64,000 nucleotides of DNA from Dirofilaria immitis (lineage: Eukaryota; Nematoda; Chromadorea; Rhabditida; Onchocercidae): NCBI GenBank assembly GCA_024305405.1, contig JAKNDB010000079.1, forward strand, positions 2,114,501 through 2,178,500. The letters are read 5' to 3'. Every line of letters begins with the position of its first letter. The stretch's first letter is position 1. Under the pieces are notes generated by a model that was not told the origin of the DNA, ran no database searches, and was given only the letters and a program-made list of their open reading frames with translations. A program made the translations under genes and the position numbers. This document shows positions 39,401 through 54,104 of this stretch, in pieces.

Positions 39401-42400
39401 GGTATCCCAAGAGTTTCTTCAATCAGATTCTCTACAATTATGCATATTCCCGTTCCCAGTTACAAATATGCGAATTTTAAGGTCAAAATGGAGGACTTAT
39501 TAATTTTAACCAAAAATCGATAATTGCAGAGTTACAAACTTCAAAACCCACGATTTACGATTGGAATGACTTAATAGTGCATCAGAACAAGACGATGCCA
39601 ATGTTGCCATGCATTTTGAAGTAGAAAGAGATAGATTTAGATACAGAAGATACATCTATTGTTCTAATTCATAATGGAAAGCGAAAAGCAACAGACATGT
39701 GAATAAATTTGCCATGCGGCATTGCTTGGGTATTGTGATTACAGAATCCGTTAACTAAATATAAAATAATAATTGTTTTGGCCGATGTATGTACAGTGTA
39801 AACACAAAGAAGAAACAAATGTGATTTTCTTCCCATTCTTATCAAAATGTATGGCAACACCTAAGCCTCAATCTCTAATTTTACTGTCAAATTTGCTTGC
39901 AATCACAACAGAGAACAAAACAAGAAAGCGAAACTCCATAAAAATATGAAACGTAAATTATTAATATTATGTAGCTGAAGAAGCAAAAGTAAACAGTTTG
40001 AATTAATTTGATTTATAATTCGAAAAACATCAATTTAAATTTGGAAACTACAAAACAAGTACCCGGCTCGTGTATCTGATGTCCCCCGCTGTGATGATTA
40101 ATCCATAAGTCTGGTGGTCCTTTGCCATTTTTCACTTGTTTTCTTCCACGCATATAGCCTGAGGCTGTTGATTTCTTACTATTTTTTGATTTGATATACC
40201 AAATCATAGTGATCAGCAACATCATTAATAGAAAAACGATTGCCGCCATAAGTGCCAAATAAGCTGGTGTAAAAAACAACGCCAGACGAGGAGCTTCCGA
40301 ATCGATTTCAGCACTCTGAAATTAAAAAAATCGCGATTTTTTTTTAAGTCGATTGAATAGCATAACAGTATTATAAGTTTCAGATAGCGACTGCAATGCA
40401 AGGAAGATCCATAATAAATTTACCTTCCTCCTAGACGCTAAAAAACTTAACAGATTTGAACATGCATTTATGAGGTTATCTGAAATGGTTTTTTCTGCTA
40501 TTTATAAAAACAAACGGTGTGGTTTTGAGAATAAAATGATCGAAAAGTACCACCAGATAATAAACTTAAATTTTTTTTCGCAAATCTTGACGTGCTTTTG
40601 CATAAATAAACTAAAATATTTGAGAAAAAAAAAGACAGACTTGGAATAACCGTGGCGATGGTGCACCAGGGACAAATTGCAATATCGGAGACAACGGACC
40701 ATATCCTTTGATATTACGTGCTTGAACTTTGAAGAAATATGTTTGTCGTGGTAATAAATTTGTTAATTTGATTGATAAATGATCACCCTTTACTCCATCC
40801 AAAATCCAATCCTTATCCGGTGCATCCGGTCGATCTGCATAATACACCAAATATTCTGAAATAAACGAAAATTTTCAATGTTTTAAATTAAAAAAGCATT
40901 TCAAATACAAGATTTTTTCCACATATCGTTTTGTAATGGTGTAATTTAACTTTAAAATTTTTAAAATAAATTATCAAACATCTTATGAAGGAAGTGAATT
41001 GCTGAACGTTTCAATATTCTGCCCGAAATTTACTACATAGTTAAACCACTAAAAACTCGCTCATTTGATGCATAAGCATAACGACGAATCTATTACCTAA
41101 TTGCTCAGTAAAGATTAGAACTTATAAGCCAAATAAAATATTTAAATTACCGGTGGTAAATTAATATGCAGAACAAATATATTTTAATAGGTCTTTAAAA
41201 CAACCTTCAATATCGCCGTTAGCATACTTTGGCGGCTGCCAGTTTAATATCAATGTCTGTGGATCACCCTCGGTTGGTTGCATGATTGTTAGGTCGCGTG
41301 GTGCACTCGATGGTGGAGCTGGAGCCGTGGAATTTACTGCAGTCATCGACCACATTGATGAAGACCTTCAAAGAATATTGTTTTCAACAAAATCTCTATC
41401 GCACTTTAAACTTTTCAATGTTACAAACCACATGAATGTTCTGTATATTGTATTATAAAGAGAAGCCTCAGTTACGTTGTTTTACAACATGGTTAATGGA
41501 AACAACCGAATTTCCTTCATGATTAGCATGACGCATTCATCACTGGCTTATCTGATGACTGAATTGTTATGAGATAACGTCTCTGAGCCGAACTTACGAT
41601 GCAAAACTATCAACTAGCACTGATACCGACTGCACCATCATCATTTCAATGTCAAAGTTTTGGATTTACTCCAAGATTTACGAATATTCTATTACAATAT
41701 TCCATAATTTTACTGACAATTAGCAATCAATTTAAAATTTTTTATGATTCCGTTTTAGATCGGAAATTATTCGATGCATTCTAAAGATTGATTTTGTTTC
41801 AATATCAATGTTTTTAAACAACGTTTCATTCCTATGAAATCCGACTGAAAGAAATTTGCCTCAAAAATGGTGCCATTACGGATATGATATTTTAGATTTA
41901 CGTTAGAAATTGTTAACAGTAACTAAAATTACAATATTCAAATTATTACTACGAACAAAATACATGTTTACTTGAGCAAACCGATTCCAGTTCAGAAAAA
42001 GCAAAATGAATTTTGAGAAAGAAAAGTAGCCACTAAGAATAAATAATTTTCATAAACAATTTTTTAGATTTAAAAATATGATGTTTAAGTTAAACAATGA
42101 GTCTATTGGCAATGAACCTATTTTGCAATGGCAATAAGTAAATAAGCAAACTACATGACCTCAATAATGCTATCTTCCTGAATAACTACACCAAGAAGGC
42201 GAAATAGAGAAAATTTATGTGAAAATAATTAAAACTATTTTCAAATACAATTTTTGATTGAAATATGTAAAATTTTACTTTCCAGCATTCACTCGTACAG
42301 CAAATTCGTACTGCGTATTGGGTCGTAACCCTTCGACAACCACTTCCAGTTCAGATGTATTGATATAACGTCGTTGCCCACCATTCTCGACACTGAATTA

Positions 42401-45400
42401 AAAACAGCTGTTATTTAGTTAAGTAGTAAAATGCTAACAGTTTTTATTTTAACAAATATTAATTCACCTACTAATTATTTCCTTTCAAACATTGATTCCT
42501 CAGTAATGCATAGGTTTAAACTGATTCCAAAATTTATTAAATATGGATAATAAAACCGATCAATTTATACCAAGCATAAGATGTAGAGCGAAAAAAATAT
42601 CATCATATATGTTTTCCGAAGTGATAAAGTAAAAGCCACTTTAAAAATTATAAAAAGTTCACTATAAAAACTTTTTTCACAAACCTGGAACTATATCGTA
42701 CAGTATATTGTCTTGAATAAGGTATAACCATTTCAGGATCAATCCACGTTACTCGGATCGATGATGATGAAAGTGTCAGTGCCCTAACACCAATAGGTGT
42801 TTCATTTCGCCCCAAATCTTTGCTTTGTTGGCCACTTGCGATACTTTTAGAATCAGGAGAAAGGGTTCGAACTGTTTCATAGATTGGAAAACCATTTCCT
42901 ATCATATTGTATGCACGCAATGAAATTACATAATCACGTCCCGGTCTTAAACCATTAATAGTATAAAGCCGTAAACTTGCTGGCACCTTCACTTGATCTA
43001 CATCCGGGATGTTGATTCCCCAACCAATCTGAAAAATTTACATTATCTGAATTCGTAATCCGCTGCAGCATAAGTCAATTTACGTACTTGTAAGAGCAAG
43101 AATCTTATTTATATTATATTCAGTATACCATGATGACATATGCAAAGCATTAACTACATTTCAAAAAACGTTTTCTACTCCTTGATTTTTTATCGCACTA
43201 AAAAACAATACAAAATCCGATTTTTGTTAAAATATCAGTAATTAAAATATGCGGCAAATAGAAACTCACTAGATAGCCACGAATCATAACGCTATCATCT
43301 CTAGGTGGCAACCATGAAAGCTGGATTGAATCTACAAATGGTTGAACTTTAAGCGAGAGGGGTGGTCCAGCTACCTGTCCTTCATCTTTGTCTTCCAACG
43401 GAGTATCAACATGAAACCAGTCTGAGTATGGACCAGATCCATTCTGAAACTGATTAATACCATAATTTTTGTTTTTGAAATAGAAATTAATTTCCTATTA
43501 TCAATCATAAATGTGCTTGAAACTGTAGACCATTAAAAATCTAAGCTTAATTGTTCCAGTGATGATACTTTCAGAAAATTTGCACACGGAAGATATACTA
43601 TATTCTTGTCTTCATCACTTGACAATTCCATTTATAATATTCGATAAAAAACCTGATTAACAGCCGCAACTCGAAGCATGTACTGAGTGCCAGGTTCGAG
43701 ACCTGATATGGTGTATGAACTGTTGTTTCCATCGACCACTAAGGTATTGCCTTTTGAACCACGCAATTTTGTTTTGTACTTTATTCGATATCCAGTCAGA
43801 ACACCATTCCTGTTTTCTACTGGTAACGGTATCCACTGTACATGAATAGAAGTAGTTGAAAATGCTTCAGCTCTGCAAAAAGTTTCAGAACATCGTAATG
43901 TTCATTATAATTTCTACGAACGATCTGGAACTTAAATTATTTGCAAACAAAGCAAAACTATTTTGGGAAATACATCTCTAAAACCAAAAATTGACATTTT
44001 AAAATGGCATACATACCTAACATCGCTAGGAGGTAATGATGGTAAATCGGATAATGTTCTTACGATAATTGGTTCAGAGCTCAGACCAGCACCATTTACA
44101 CCTTCCGCTTCGACACGAATGATATACTCGACATATTTCTCCATACCACGGAGAGTATAAGATGTTTTTTTCACCTGAAAATAAAATCCGCCATTGAATT
44201 CTCTACTAACACCTAGAATAGATGATAAATTCATGTTTTCGATTTACAAATATTAAAATTTCTGAAAAAAAAGTAGAAAAATTAATGTAAATATAAACCA
44301 CAATCTGCGTTTCTTTTTCATTTGGTTCATGATCTTTTGAATATAGAACAATTTGTACTGTACAGGCTCAGGTCCATTACCACCTGGTGGTTCCCAAGAT
44401 ACTTCGACAGTTTCTGGACTCAAAGCTATGCCATGCAGATTTTTCACTTTACCAGGAACTGCCTATAAACTTGCATTGATATGCTTGTAAAAAGAATCTT
44501 ACTATAAAAACAATTGCATTTATACAGAACACTTATTTCTCTTTTGTTAAATTTGTGACTCAAAAAATAAGAAACCTTTTCCTCTGTTGTCGTAACAAAA
44601 ATACGAGCACTTGATTTCCCCATACCAGCTTCATTTTCGGCAGCCAATCGGAACACATAGGTAGTATTCGGTTGCAACGGAGTTATCGTGAACGATGTCG
44701 CTGACGAATTCATCATCCGTTCTCTAAATTTAATCATCTTCACATGCTACGAAATGTTCAATATAAACAAATAAGGATCTGTAAAAGGATTCTACTGTAG
44801 TCTGTAGTAATTTCAGCATAAAACAAAGCGATCTAACGATTCAATTTTTTAAGCTAAAGAAAAAAGTTTTATTATAACTAAATATTTAGTTTATAAAATT
44901 TTTCCATATCATGTACCAAATCAAGCCAGCAATTAAAAACAGAAACAACCTTGAAGAATCTTGTTCCTTGTAGAAAATATGATAAGCCAAAACAGCACCA
45001 TGTCGTTGCAAAGGAGGATCCCAAGCTAATACCACAAAACGACTTCCAATAACATTTGCACGCACACCTAGCGGCTCTGATGGCAGTTTCGGCTGTCCAC
45101 TTGAAGCAGCCATCGAAAATGAATCTAAATAAAGATTTTTAAAATGAAGATACATTTCTAATAAACAGAATTATTACAAATCATTCATTATAAACTGTGG
45201 GATATAATGAAGAATTTCAGGCATAAGCGGCTAAATTTTAATATAATTTTCAAATTACATTTAGTTTTCGTAATTAGAGTAGCAAATTATACCAAACAAA
45301 GCATCAAAAGAGTACGAATATACTCCAAATTTATGGTTGGGTGCCATTAATCGTGCACAATAAAAAGCATTAAAAAGCTAATAAATAATCATCAGTTATT

Positions 45401-48400
45401 GGCTAAATTTCAAAATAATATTGTCATGCCCTGAACTCGAAATTAATTAGATATAATTTTATAAAAATTTGGAACCAATCATTCAGAAAATGTTGAAATA
45501 CTTTTCAATATGAAGGGCAGTAAAAATAACGAGTTAATTAAAAGACAATCGCATACACACTCATGCACACTCCTCTCACCCGTGTTATTAATATTCATCA
45601 ATTCTTCCAAAATAGATGTCGTTTCATTCATTGAATAAAACTTTAGTGCATAAAGTTGTAGAAGTTCCTCTATAAAGTAATACCATTACTGGCTAAAATC
45701 CTAAGGAAAATCAGAGAGAAGAGAAGTATTAAAAAAACCGGAAATAGATTCAAACTGACTGCTTGAATAAAAATTCAAAATGCATAAATTTTCTAGAAGT
45801 TGATATAGAACTTTGAATTGACTCATCCAAATTTTGCCTTCCACTTTTTACTGTTAAGCAAAAAGAATTTTAAGAATTATCATATGCAGAGTAAATATAA
45901 TGCATATTTAATCTATTATTTAAAAGATAGCACAACTAATAGTCTTACTACGACATAAATCCAGCTACATGGCAATACTGTGAGTTTAATAAAATGCTTT
46001 AAATGTTACCAGAACTATGAACAATTAACTGAGCATTTGATTGCACAGAACCAGCGTCGTTTTCAGCAATGCACTGATATACGCCCTGATCGTTTCGTAC
46101 CAATCCGAGAACCCGTAAACGGGTTGCTTCTATCTATTAAAAAAAAATGAGCTACTGGAACATTTTAAATAATGGCCATTATTTTAGTTTCATTTTTATC
46201 GAGTTTATTTTACGTAAAATCTTGCAAAGTTTTAAGTAAATTTTAATATCTTTCTTAATAATTCCTAATTGAAAAAACTAAGAATTCCCAAGTTAGGTAA
46301 TTTTTACCATTCGATTTTAATCAATCTATTTCCTAAAAAATAAAAATGGATTAAATTTTACCACAAAATATTCACTCGTAATGATCGCTTCACCATTTTT
46401 ATACCAACTAATAGCCGGACCGGGTTCTCCCGAAGCTTCGCAATTGAACTAAAAATGAGTTAAGTGAATTCAGCAGTCTGTAACTCAAACAATTCAAAAT
46501 TTTCTAGATAAATCTGCAAAAAAACCTCAACATCTGTCGTTTCTTGCGCCACAATGTTGTTTGGTTCCGAAATGATTTCCGGCGCTACTGCAAAAAGAAA
46601 TTCATAAAACATTTAAAATCACAGTTAAAAATTTTTTATTCGTAAAATAACTAAATTCAAACGCAGAGAAGTTAAATGTTTAAGCTTAAGCATTCAGATT
46701 GGCATATAGCTTAGGAATGCATTTTTTCTTTTTTTTTTCTTAGTAAAAACGAAAAATGATCAAACACATAAGAAAGAGGGATAAAGAGCCGGAAAGTTTT
46801 TCATAAAGAGTAGAATATAACTGAAATTTTACTTCAAGAAGTGCTATTCTTTTTCTTCCTAATCTTCTTCCACTTCAATCCAAAAAGAAAAGAAAAAATT
46901 GCGATATCATCATTTAAAAGCATAATTAAAAGAACACGATTTTCTTACAAAAGTTGAAAAATGATTGACTCGAAATTTCTTGTCTGATCCCAATAATTTC
47001 AGTATTCGCGTCCGGAAGCGAGAAGAGATAAAATGCAAATTTTCTGAGAAAAGTTCTTCAAATTTTTTTAAATTCATTGAAAGAAAAATATCACATACCC
47101 TTAACTTGCACAGTGGCTGACGCATCTAACGATTCTTGACTGTTACTTGCTCTGCATGTATAAACACCTGTGTCCTGTGCCTTCGCTTTTAGAATCATAA
47201 ATGAAGATGAACCTAATTGACGCATCTAGAAGATGGGTAAAAATTAATGCACAAGAAATGTACAGGCATCAGAGAATATAGTTTTCCATATTTTATGAAG
47301 GAAGCAAATTTATGCAGTACCAAGGCAATAATAATAATTTTTACCCTATCTCCATTTATCGAAATAGTCTCGGCACCTTTTAACCATCGCACATCTGGCC
47401 GTGGCCATCCATTTACCAGACATTCCAGTATCACCGATTCGCCTTCGTTTATCACATCACCTCGCGGTTCCAGAACAAAATATGGCTCAGAAAACTCATT
47501 GCCAACTACAAAATTAATTTTTCGATTTCTTAAGAGTGTAAAAAAAATGTGTGGCAAAAAAAAGTGATTCTGAGGGAAAGATTATGCTCTTCAATATCTA
47601 TTATATATATATATATATATATTAAGAGGGTTGTTTAATTTAGTTCCACTTTGAATATAGTTATGTTATAAAGTATGGTCCACAGAAACATCACATAATG
47701 TTAGTACAATAAATAATAAAATTTAAATCGTAAAATTTACTCAATTAAAGGAAACCAATAAAATTACCACTATTTTCAGGTTTTATCATAAGTTGAGCAT
47801 CACGGCTCGCACGAGTTTTTCCCTCATTCGTTGCAACACAACGATAAGCACCTTCATGCCTGGGCAAGACACTACTTATCTCGAGCGTTGAAGTAACCGG
47901 AAATATTGTTATAGAACTATCATCTCCTGCAACCGAAATATCAGCATTAATCTTGCCTTCCTCAAAAAGCATTGATTTTCAATAAAATCTTCCCATTTCA
48001 AACGAAGTCATGAATTCAGTCATAAATTTTCCTTTACATCACTGCAAAAACCCCGATTAGCAAAATCGAATTGAAATTAATATTTCATCGTCTTTTATTA
48101 AGTTCAGAAACCTTTTTGAATTTGAAATCAATTTCAATTTTTGCATTTTCCACTTTGTAAATTGAAACCTGACAGAAAAGATGCTTGATTTCCATTAACG
48201 ATTTATAAACCAATCACATAAGACCAATTAATTTGATTTTATTTGCCAGTTCTAAGTTCTTTTAAAATATTCCCTAAAGACAACAAAAGAAATTAAAAAA
48301 AACCCACGATCATTAATTCGCTTTCCGTTGAAAAACCATTCAATATGAGCTGAAGGTTGAGAATCCTGCAACCAATTACTCATTTAGTCAGCATAATTTA

Positions 48401-48911
48401 AAATCTAAATCTGTTCTTATGCAAGATTTTAAACCATCCCAAGCTAATCCTCAATAAATTAAAGTATGATTTCAAAAGATAAAAGTTGAAATGTCAAAAG
48501 CATGTACCAGCTTGCAGGCAAAAGCCACACTCTGCCCGGCATGCACTTCACGATCTTCCGGTTGTATTTCGAATCTGTAATTATTCAATTAACTGAGTAA
48601 CTCTACAAATAAGGAAATTTTGTTTGTTAGAATATAGGTGAATAAACATTGATAAATAAGCAATACAATTTATGATATATAAATCGATCATCTAGAGAAA
48701 ATGTTGTATGCATGGATTTGATTTAAAAAAATCATAAAACCTGCTAAGAGAAGGTAGCTTAACATTTGCTCTTCGGGAAAGGTATGTCCAAATAAAACTA
48801 TTTTTATCCGTTACGTGAACTGCGCACTGATATAGGCCTTCATCGGAGGTTCCAACATTTTCGATAATTAATGAACCAGAAGATGTCACAAATCTTAACA
48901 ATTTGCTGTTA
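36414..48911 (-). CDS. unc-40: UNC-40/DCC/neogenin netrin receptor, 5' exon missing
   Basis: Netrin receptor for axon and cell guidance; single-pass membrane protein with four Ig domains, six FN3 domains and cytoplasmic P1-P3 motifs. Exons from Ig1: 48741-48911, 48508-48574, 48308-48365, 47768-47960, 47345-47505, 47099-47225, 46526-46585, 46362-46448, 46010-46133, 44950-45124, 44576-44746, 44299-44462, 44017-44174, 43653-43872, 43270-43443, 42685-43028, 42289-42392, 41205-41365, 40641-40854, 40063-40315, 39324-39431, 38493-38664, 37113-37347, 36699-36937, 36414-36515. Ig landmarks: GLYQC, GAYRC, GVYTC, GVYQC. The membrane helix is [21 protein letters not shown]1 has SGYMRGRK and [10 protein letters not shown]2 is proline-rich ([17 protein letters not shown]); P3 is [20 protein letters not shown] near the C-terminus. 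The exon with signal peptide and first half of Ig1 was not found upstream. A frame break lies at 44340-44345; junctions 48308/47960 and 39324/38664 do not match in phase. One FN3 boundary set is approximate. Confidence 0.93.
47601..47622. repeat. (TA)n microsatellite in unc-40 intron
   Basis: Eleven or so TA units between the Ig2 and Ig3 exons of unc-40. Confidence 0.9.
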
Positions 48912-51900
48912 CTACTCAAAAAATAGAAATTAAATAAATGTTAGTTATGCAAAAACAACGAATGATTACGCGCCTTGAAAAAAATTAGCTTCCTCAATTG
49001 GTTAAAATTACTAATTTCTTACTAAGAAAAAACTAGCAGAAGTGAAAATAAAAAAACTTCAAATAATTAAATAAACTTTATATAAGTCATCTGGCCGCAA
49101 GTTAATATTATGGTCTAAAATGAATGTTGCAAATACGATGAATATTAATGTTGCTAGCGGAAGGAAGATATTTTGAATATGGCAGGACGATCTGATATTC
49201 TCTTGTTTTCTGCTCACTTGAAAATCTTAAGAAAAAAACCTTTGGCTTATTATTTTATTTTCAAATAGCTTTCCATCTTATAGGAAACTTTTTTAATTAT
49301 TGAAAAATATAATCTTTCGACATTTAAATATTGTTTCGGCATTTTCTAATACTATTTGAACATCACGTGTTTTTTGACAAAGACATATGATAATGGAAAA
49401 GACTGAGAACACGGATCCTTCGAAATTCTCTCTCTACATAACTATTAGTCTTCAGAAAACACTACCATCTACTCATATCATTTCCATCTTTTGCGGTAAT
49501 TATGAACATTCTGAAATATAAACAATACTTCAACCATTCCTTTCATTTTTCATCTAGACATGCAGACTTCATGTTTTGAATTCATCATTCAATGATCAAA
49601 GAATGGCACTATCAAACTATTTCAATTAGTTGTGAAAACATTGTCTTAGTTTGCATGAATCAAATTTCAAGTATTGTCAAATTATCGCTTTGTTTTAACA
49701 GAATTGATTTGTTCATTCCAATAATATCAATATTTCAGAGACGATTATTTGCTCTAATCAAAATCAGTAGGAAAATTAAATGCAATAATCCCTACTTGTT
49801 TTTCTCAGAAAGTTTATTCATGTATTTTCCATGCCATCCAATTAAGATTCCCTATAAAGAACTCTAAGTTTAATGCTGGATAATTTTGTCTATTAGAATT
49901 TCAATAGAAAGATTGGACCTTAATTTCTGATTCATCAGCAAATTAGAGAATTTTCTTGTTTACATCCGCACAGGAAAATGAATGACATTTGTGTGAGACA
50001 AATCATTTTTTCCTTTTACATGCCTGATTACTTCTGTTTTCTGACTGAAATTGTAAGCTTCAATAGTATCCACTACCGAATTTTATGCAAACAAAGCAAG
50101 GACATTTGAGTAATATACGAGAGATACCGAGGAGCAGAAGAAAGCACATTATCATTGACGAGCATCGTAATATTTGCAAACGGGTGGACGAGAGTGAAGA
50201 AAAAAGAGAACATTCCCATGAAATATCACTTTAAAAGATATTTTTAAAGATAACTCAGCTAAGATTCAAATTCATACATACTTACAATTTTTCATAAGGA
50301 AGTCAATTTAGAATTATGACAATAGACATTCTATAAATAATGATAATAGGATTTTGGTCATTTGTTCTTATTTTTATTCCATGTATATTTCAAACCATAA
50401 GTATCTTGTCATTTTTCGAAATTTTTTAAAAATATGTATTATTAGGAAATTTTATAACTTATTTAAAAGTTTTACTTTTTCCATAATTCAACCTACTAGT
50501 ATTTTATAGCAAATAGTGGACATTTGGCATGACTCATGGCGCCATTGTATTAGTAATATCCCATTGCAATTTACCATATGAATTAACCATTTTATAGCAA
50601 ATAATCAGCTTGAAAGCTTGAAGGAATGTTTAACAGATGGTAAAATGAAGCAATAATTAACATTTGATTAAACAAATCGATAAAAATAGAGAAGAATTTA
50701 TTATGAAAATTATCTATCTGTTTAGATAATAGCTTTAGAGCATATCGGTCAGGTTTTAACGCTAATTGACAAATCAAAGTTTGGCTCTTATTCTTCATAT
50801 ACAATACTATTGAATAATAGCAATGTACAGCTTTCATTATTTCGAAAAAGCTTTTAAAAATTTATCAAATCCCTTCTCTTCTTTTTATCCTCTTCCCACT
50901 TACGTTCTCTCTCATTTAACCAAGTGTTTATACTCATTTTCATAAAAAAATGACTAATGTTTTCCAATTTTCAAATGGAAAAAAAAACTAGTACTGAAAT
51001 CTATTCTATTCCATCATTCATCAAAGCAGGAAGAGAATAATGATAATAAATATGATAAAACTCGGATGGAAGAATACTATAAATTTGATTAATAATAATG
51101 AAAAATAACATTTTTGAAAAATTCTCTTATAATAATATTCAAATAAAGGCCTCATGAAACCGTTCCTAAACAACATGATATTATTTTGAAAGCTTTTTCT
51201 TCTCAAAATGATATTTCTGCCTAATTTTTGAAATATCTATATTTTCACATACTTCCTAATTTCTTATTTTCCACTATTTTTAGAATACAAATTTGTACTA
51301 CGAATGTGATAAATACTCGATCAATATATATTCGCAATTTCATTCTAAGAATAGAAGGATATAAATGCAATTTTTTCAATAACCTGAAAATTTTTCTATA
51401 GAAATTAATGCATTTAATCCAATGTTTCGACTAAATTACTAATATTGGTCATTGTAAGTGTAATGCAATTTTTCTAGCAATTGAATTGTTCTGGTTCGTT
51501 TCCCTGACATGCCACATTAGAAAGCTTAATTTACTGCTTAAACCATTTCAGTCTGTCTACTTGAGCACTAGAAATGAAGCCTTCAAACTCCTACATCCTT
51601 GACCAGTCCTTCTCTCTGTCAATCACCGTCACCGGATGTCCCCATTGTAAATAATTCTTCAAATCAGATGACCTAAATTAGAAATAAACCAAATCGGCCA
51701 CTCGAGCAATGTCCATTTTAAGCTACTTTATCTATTCATCATGAATCCCTTGGGACTCATCTCAGCAACATTCAGCAATGTATGAGCCTTTAATTCCTAA
51801 CTTACTCTCACAGTATCCCAGCAAATTTCCATATAAATTCTATGCCATTATATTTCCAAACATGGAATAGCTATATTTAATGTGGAAAAAATTCACCGAT

Positions 51901-52893
51901 CATTTGAGGGAAATTTTCATTTATTCAGAAAAGAGAAAATATTTGAAAATTAAAAAATCATGGAAAGCCACGGAGACTTTAAATGTGAATCAAGTGAATA
52001 AAATTATTTTATTAAAATTACTTTCGAAAGAAATTATTTGTTAAATCTAAATATTCCATCTCGGAAAAAAGGCAACAGAGATCAGTGAATTCGTTGAAAA
52101 AATTTTTCGAAGGAAAATAACAGAAACTAGAAAATCAAATGGAATTATCACTTTTATTATCGTACTTCCTGAATTCACGCAACCTAAAAAATATTTATTC
52201 TTTTAAAAATCATCACTGAATTTTTCCCAAAATCTCATTTTCCTCTATTTTAATCTTTTTATTTCAGCTTTTTTCTTCATCTCTTAATTGTCGAATAGTA
52301 TATTAATTTTTTTTTCAAACGAATCTTTTAGCATAAAAAATAAGGAATAAAAGAAATGTGATTCCGAAGATAAAGAACGATTTATTTATATATTACTATG
52401 CTGAAGAAAAATCATTTATAAACACTGTGGAATGCAAAATTATGACTCTTATTGAAGAAAGAGAACGATAGCACGACGCGAAATGGCACGAAGCAATAAA
52501 TAACAAGCATGCGATTAGGAACAGAATGTTAAACATAAGATTGATCGAGGTTTTCCTCATCAATTCCTTACAAAATTTTAAGGCATATCGTAAATGTTCA
52601 TTTTAAAAATTATAAATTTAAATTAATTTGTTTAATAATTATTCACTCCATATCTGATCTAAATCAAAATTATACTTTAATTTTTGGATTCTAAGAACGA
52701 CGATATTTTTAATAATTTCAAAATAATGAAATGATAATATACAAATATAGCGAAAATATTTGTTTATACCGTTAGAAGAGATGACCAGTTAAAATTTGAC
52801 TTTTTTTTAATTCCACTTTTTATAAATAGTTTTTCCATTTCCTTCAAATTTTTTCTAAAAATATCAATTCAAGTTTGAATCCCATCCCAATCA
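48912..52893. other. Gene-poor region upstream of unc-40 Ig1 exon
   Basis: About 4 kb of AT-rich DNA, most likely intron between the unseen first unc-40 exon and the Ig1 exon. I searched the minus strand for a signal-peptide exon and found none that I can support. Confidence 0.5.
52821..52828 (+). promoter_or_regulatory. TATA box of the small secreted-protein gene
   Basis: TATAAATA lies 73 bases before the ATG at 52894. The spacing suits a TATA promoter with a short 5' leader of about 40 bases. In an AT-rich genome such a match can also be chance. Confidence 0.45.
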
Positions 52894-53145
52894 ATGCAAA
52901 AGAATATTATATTAGTTTTTCTGTTTTTTGTTATCAGTACAACTTACACTTTTCCCGTAGATCGTAATGAACCCAGTTCCGCACCATCTTTCCGCCATTC
53001 AATGCGAGATGCGATATTCTTCAACGATATGGCATATCGACAGTTCAATTCTACCCGACCACCTTTTGCCACCGTATTCGTAGGTTCTTCAGTGAAATTA
53101 AATCCAAGAAAACGGTCATCTAAAAAGAAAAAAACAAAGTCTTAA
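52894..53145 (+). CDS. Small secreted basic-tailed protein, 83 residues, unrecognised
   Basis: A single-exon frame with a textbook signal peptide: MQKNIILVFLFFVISTTYTF with cleavage expected near residues 19-21. The mature part of about 62 residues contains SAPSFRHSMRDAIFFNDMAY, an N-glycosylation sequon (NST), RPPFATVFVG and a strongly basic tail (NPRKRSSKKKKTKS). It has no cysteines. The codon and base composition is clearly richer in G and C than the flanks. A TATA-like element lies 73 bases upstream. It is on the opposite strand to unc-40, and may be nested in that gene's large 5' intron. I do not recognise the family; a secreted regulatory peptide precursor or parasite-specific secreted protein are possibilities only. 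Confidence 0.6.
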   Translation: MQKNIILVFLFFVISTTYTFPVDRNEPSSAPSFRHSMRDAIFFNDMAYRQFNSTRPPFATVFVGSSVKLNPRKRSSKKKKTKS

Positions 53146-54082
53146 AACATTTAAAAATCATTTTAAAAAATCTTAAGACACTTAAAAAAATTTCTAAATT
53201 AATATTCTCGTAAAATATTAAATTCTAGCAATTTAATCCAATTTCAGAACATTTTTGCAATTGCTATCGTTGCACTGTCTAACAATGGTTATGACAGCTA
53301 TAAAATTCTGTCGACCTTGCAGATGAAGTTTTATTAGTTTCGTAAAAGATTGTCAAAATTGTTATTTCGATCCAATCTTTCATTGGCACTCACGAAATCA
53401 TATAATCCTCAAAAATTCATTCGTAATCAGGACAGCACTATAAACAAATCCCTGTTAGACATAAACAATTTACTACAAACTAATTTATTTGAAATCTCAC
53501 GAAAACTTTAAGTATATTAAGAACTGAAATAAATAAACTAAATGAGTTTGTAAAACTGCATTATTATATAATTCTGAACTTTGTTTTAGTTAATGTACGA
53601 TTGTTGAAGCCGACGATACATTTTAGTTATCCTTAAGTACCTTTATCATAACAGATGTTATGCAGATGTGTCCTCGACATTAATTACCTGCTCCACAACG
53701 CTATCATAATACTTGTATCCTTTAATAATAATAAAAAAAAGAAATTCCTTTATGTTTAATTTAAAAGATGATGTTTTATCTTCTTTAATTTATGAATATC
53801 TCTTAATGATAAGTTATATTTTTGTTAAAATAAACCATCTTCATTTCAATAACTTAGTATTTAGCAAATTATTTTTCACCTATCATTTTCATTGCCATAT
53901 ATCTGATTTATTCCTGACTGACTGACATCATCTATATTAACATCTGTTCTCTTATCCTAAACAACAGTAATATCATTCTATCCGTCATTCCCTTCTATAT
54001 TCCTCCTCACTTTACTCTATTATATTGTGATCAGAAATAACATCATTTAATTCAATTTGACATTCTCAATTGAATTCATGCA

Positions 54083-54104
54083 ATATATATATATATATAT
54101 ATAT
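54083..54104. repeat. (AT)n microsatellite
   Basis: About eleven AT units in the gene-poor region. Confidence 0.9.
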
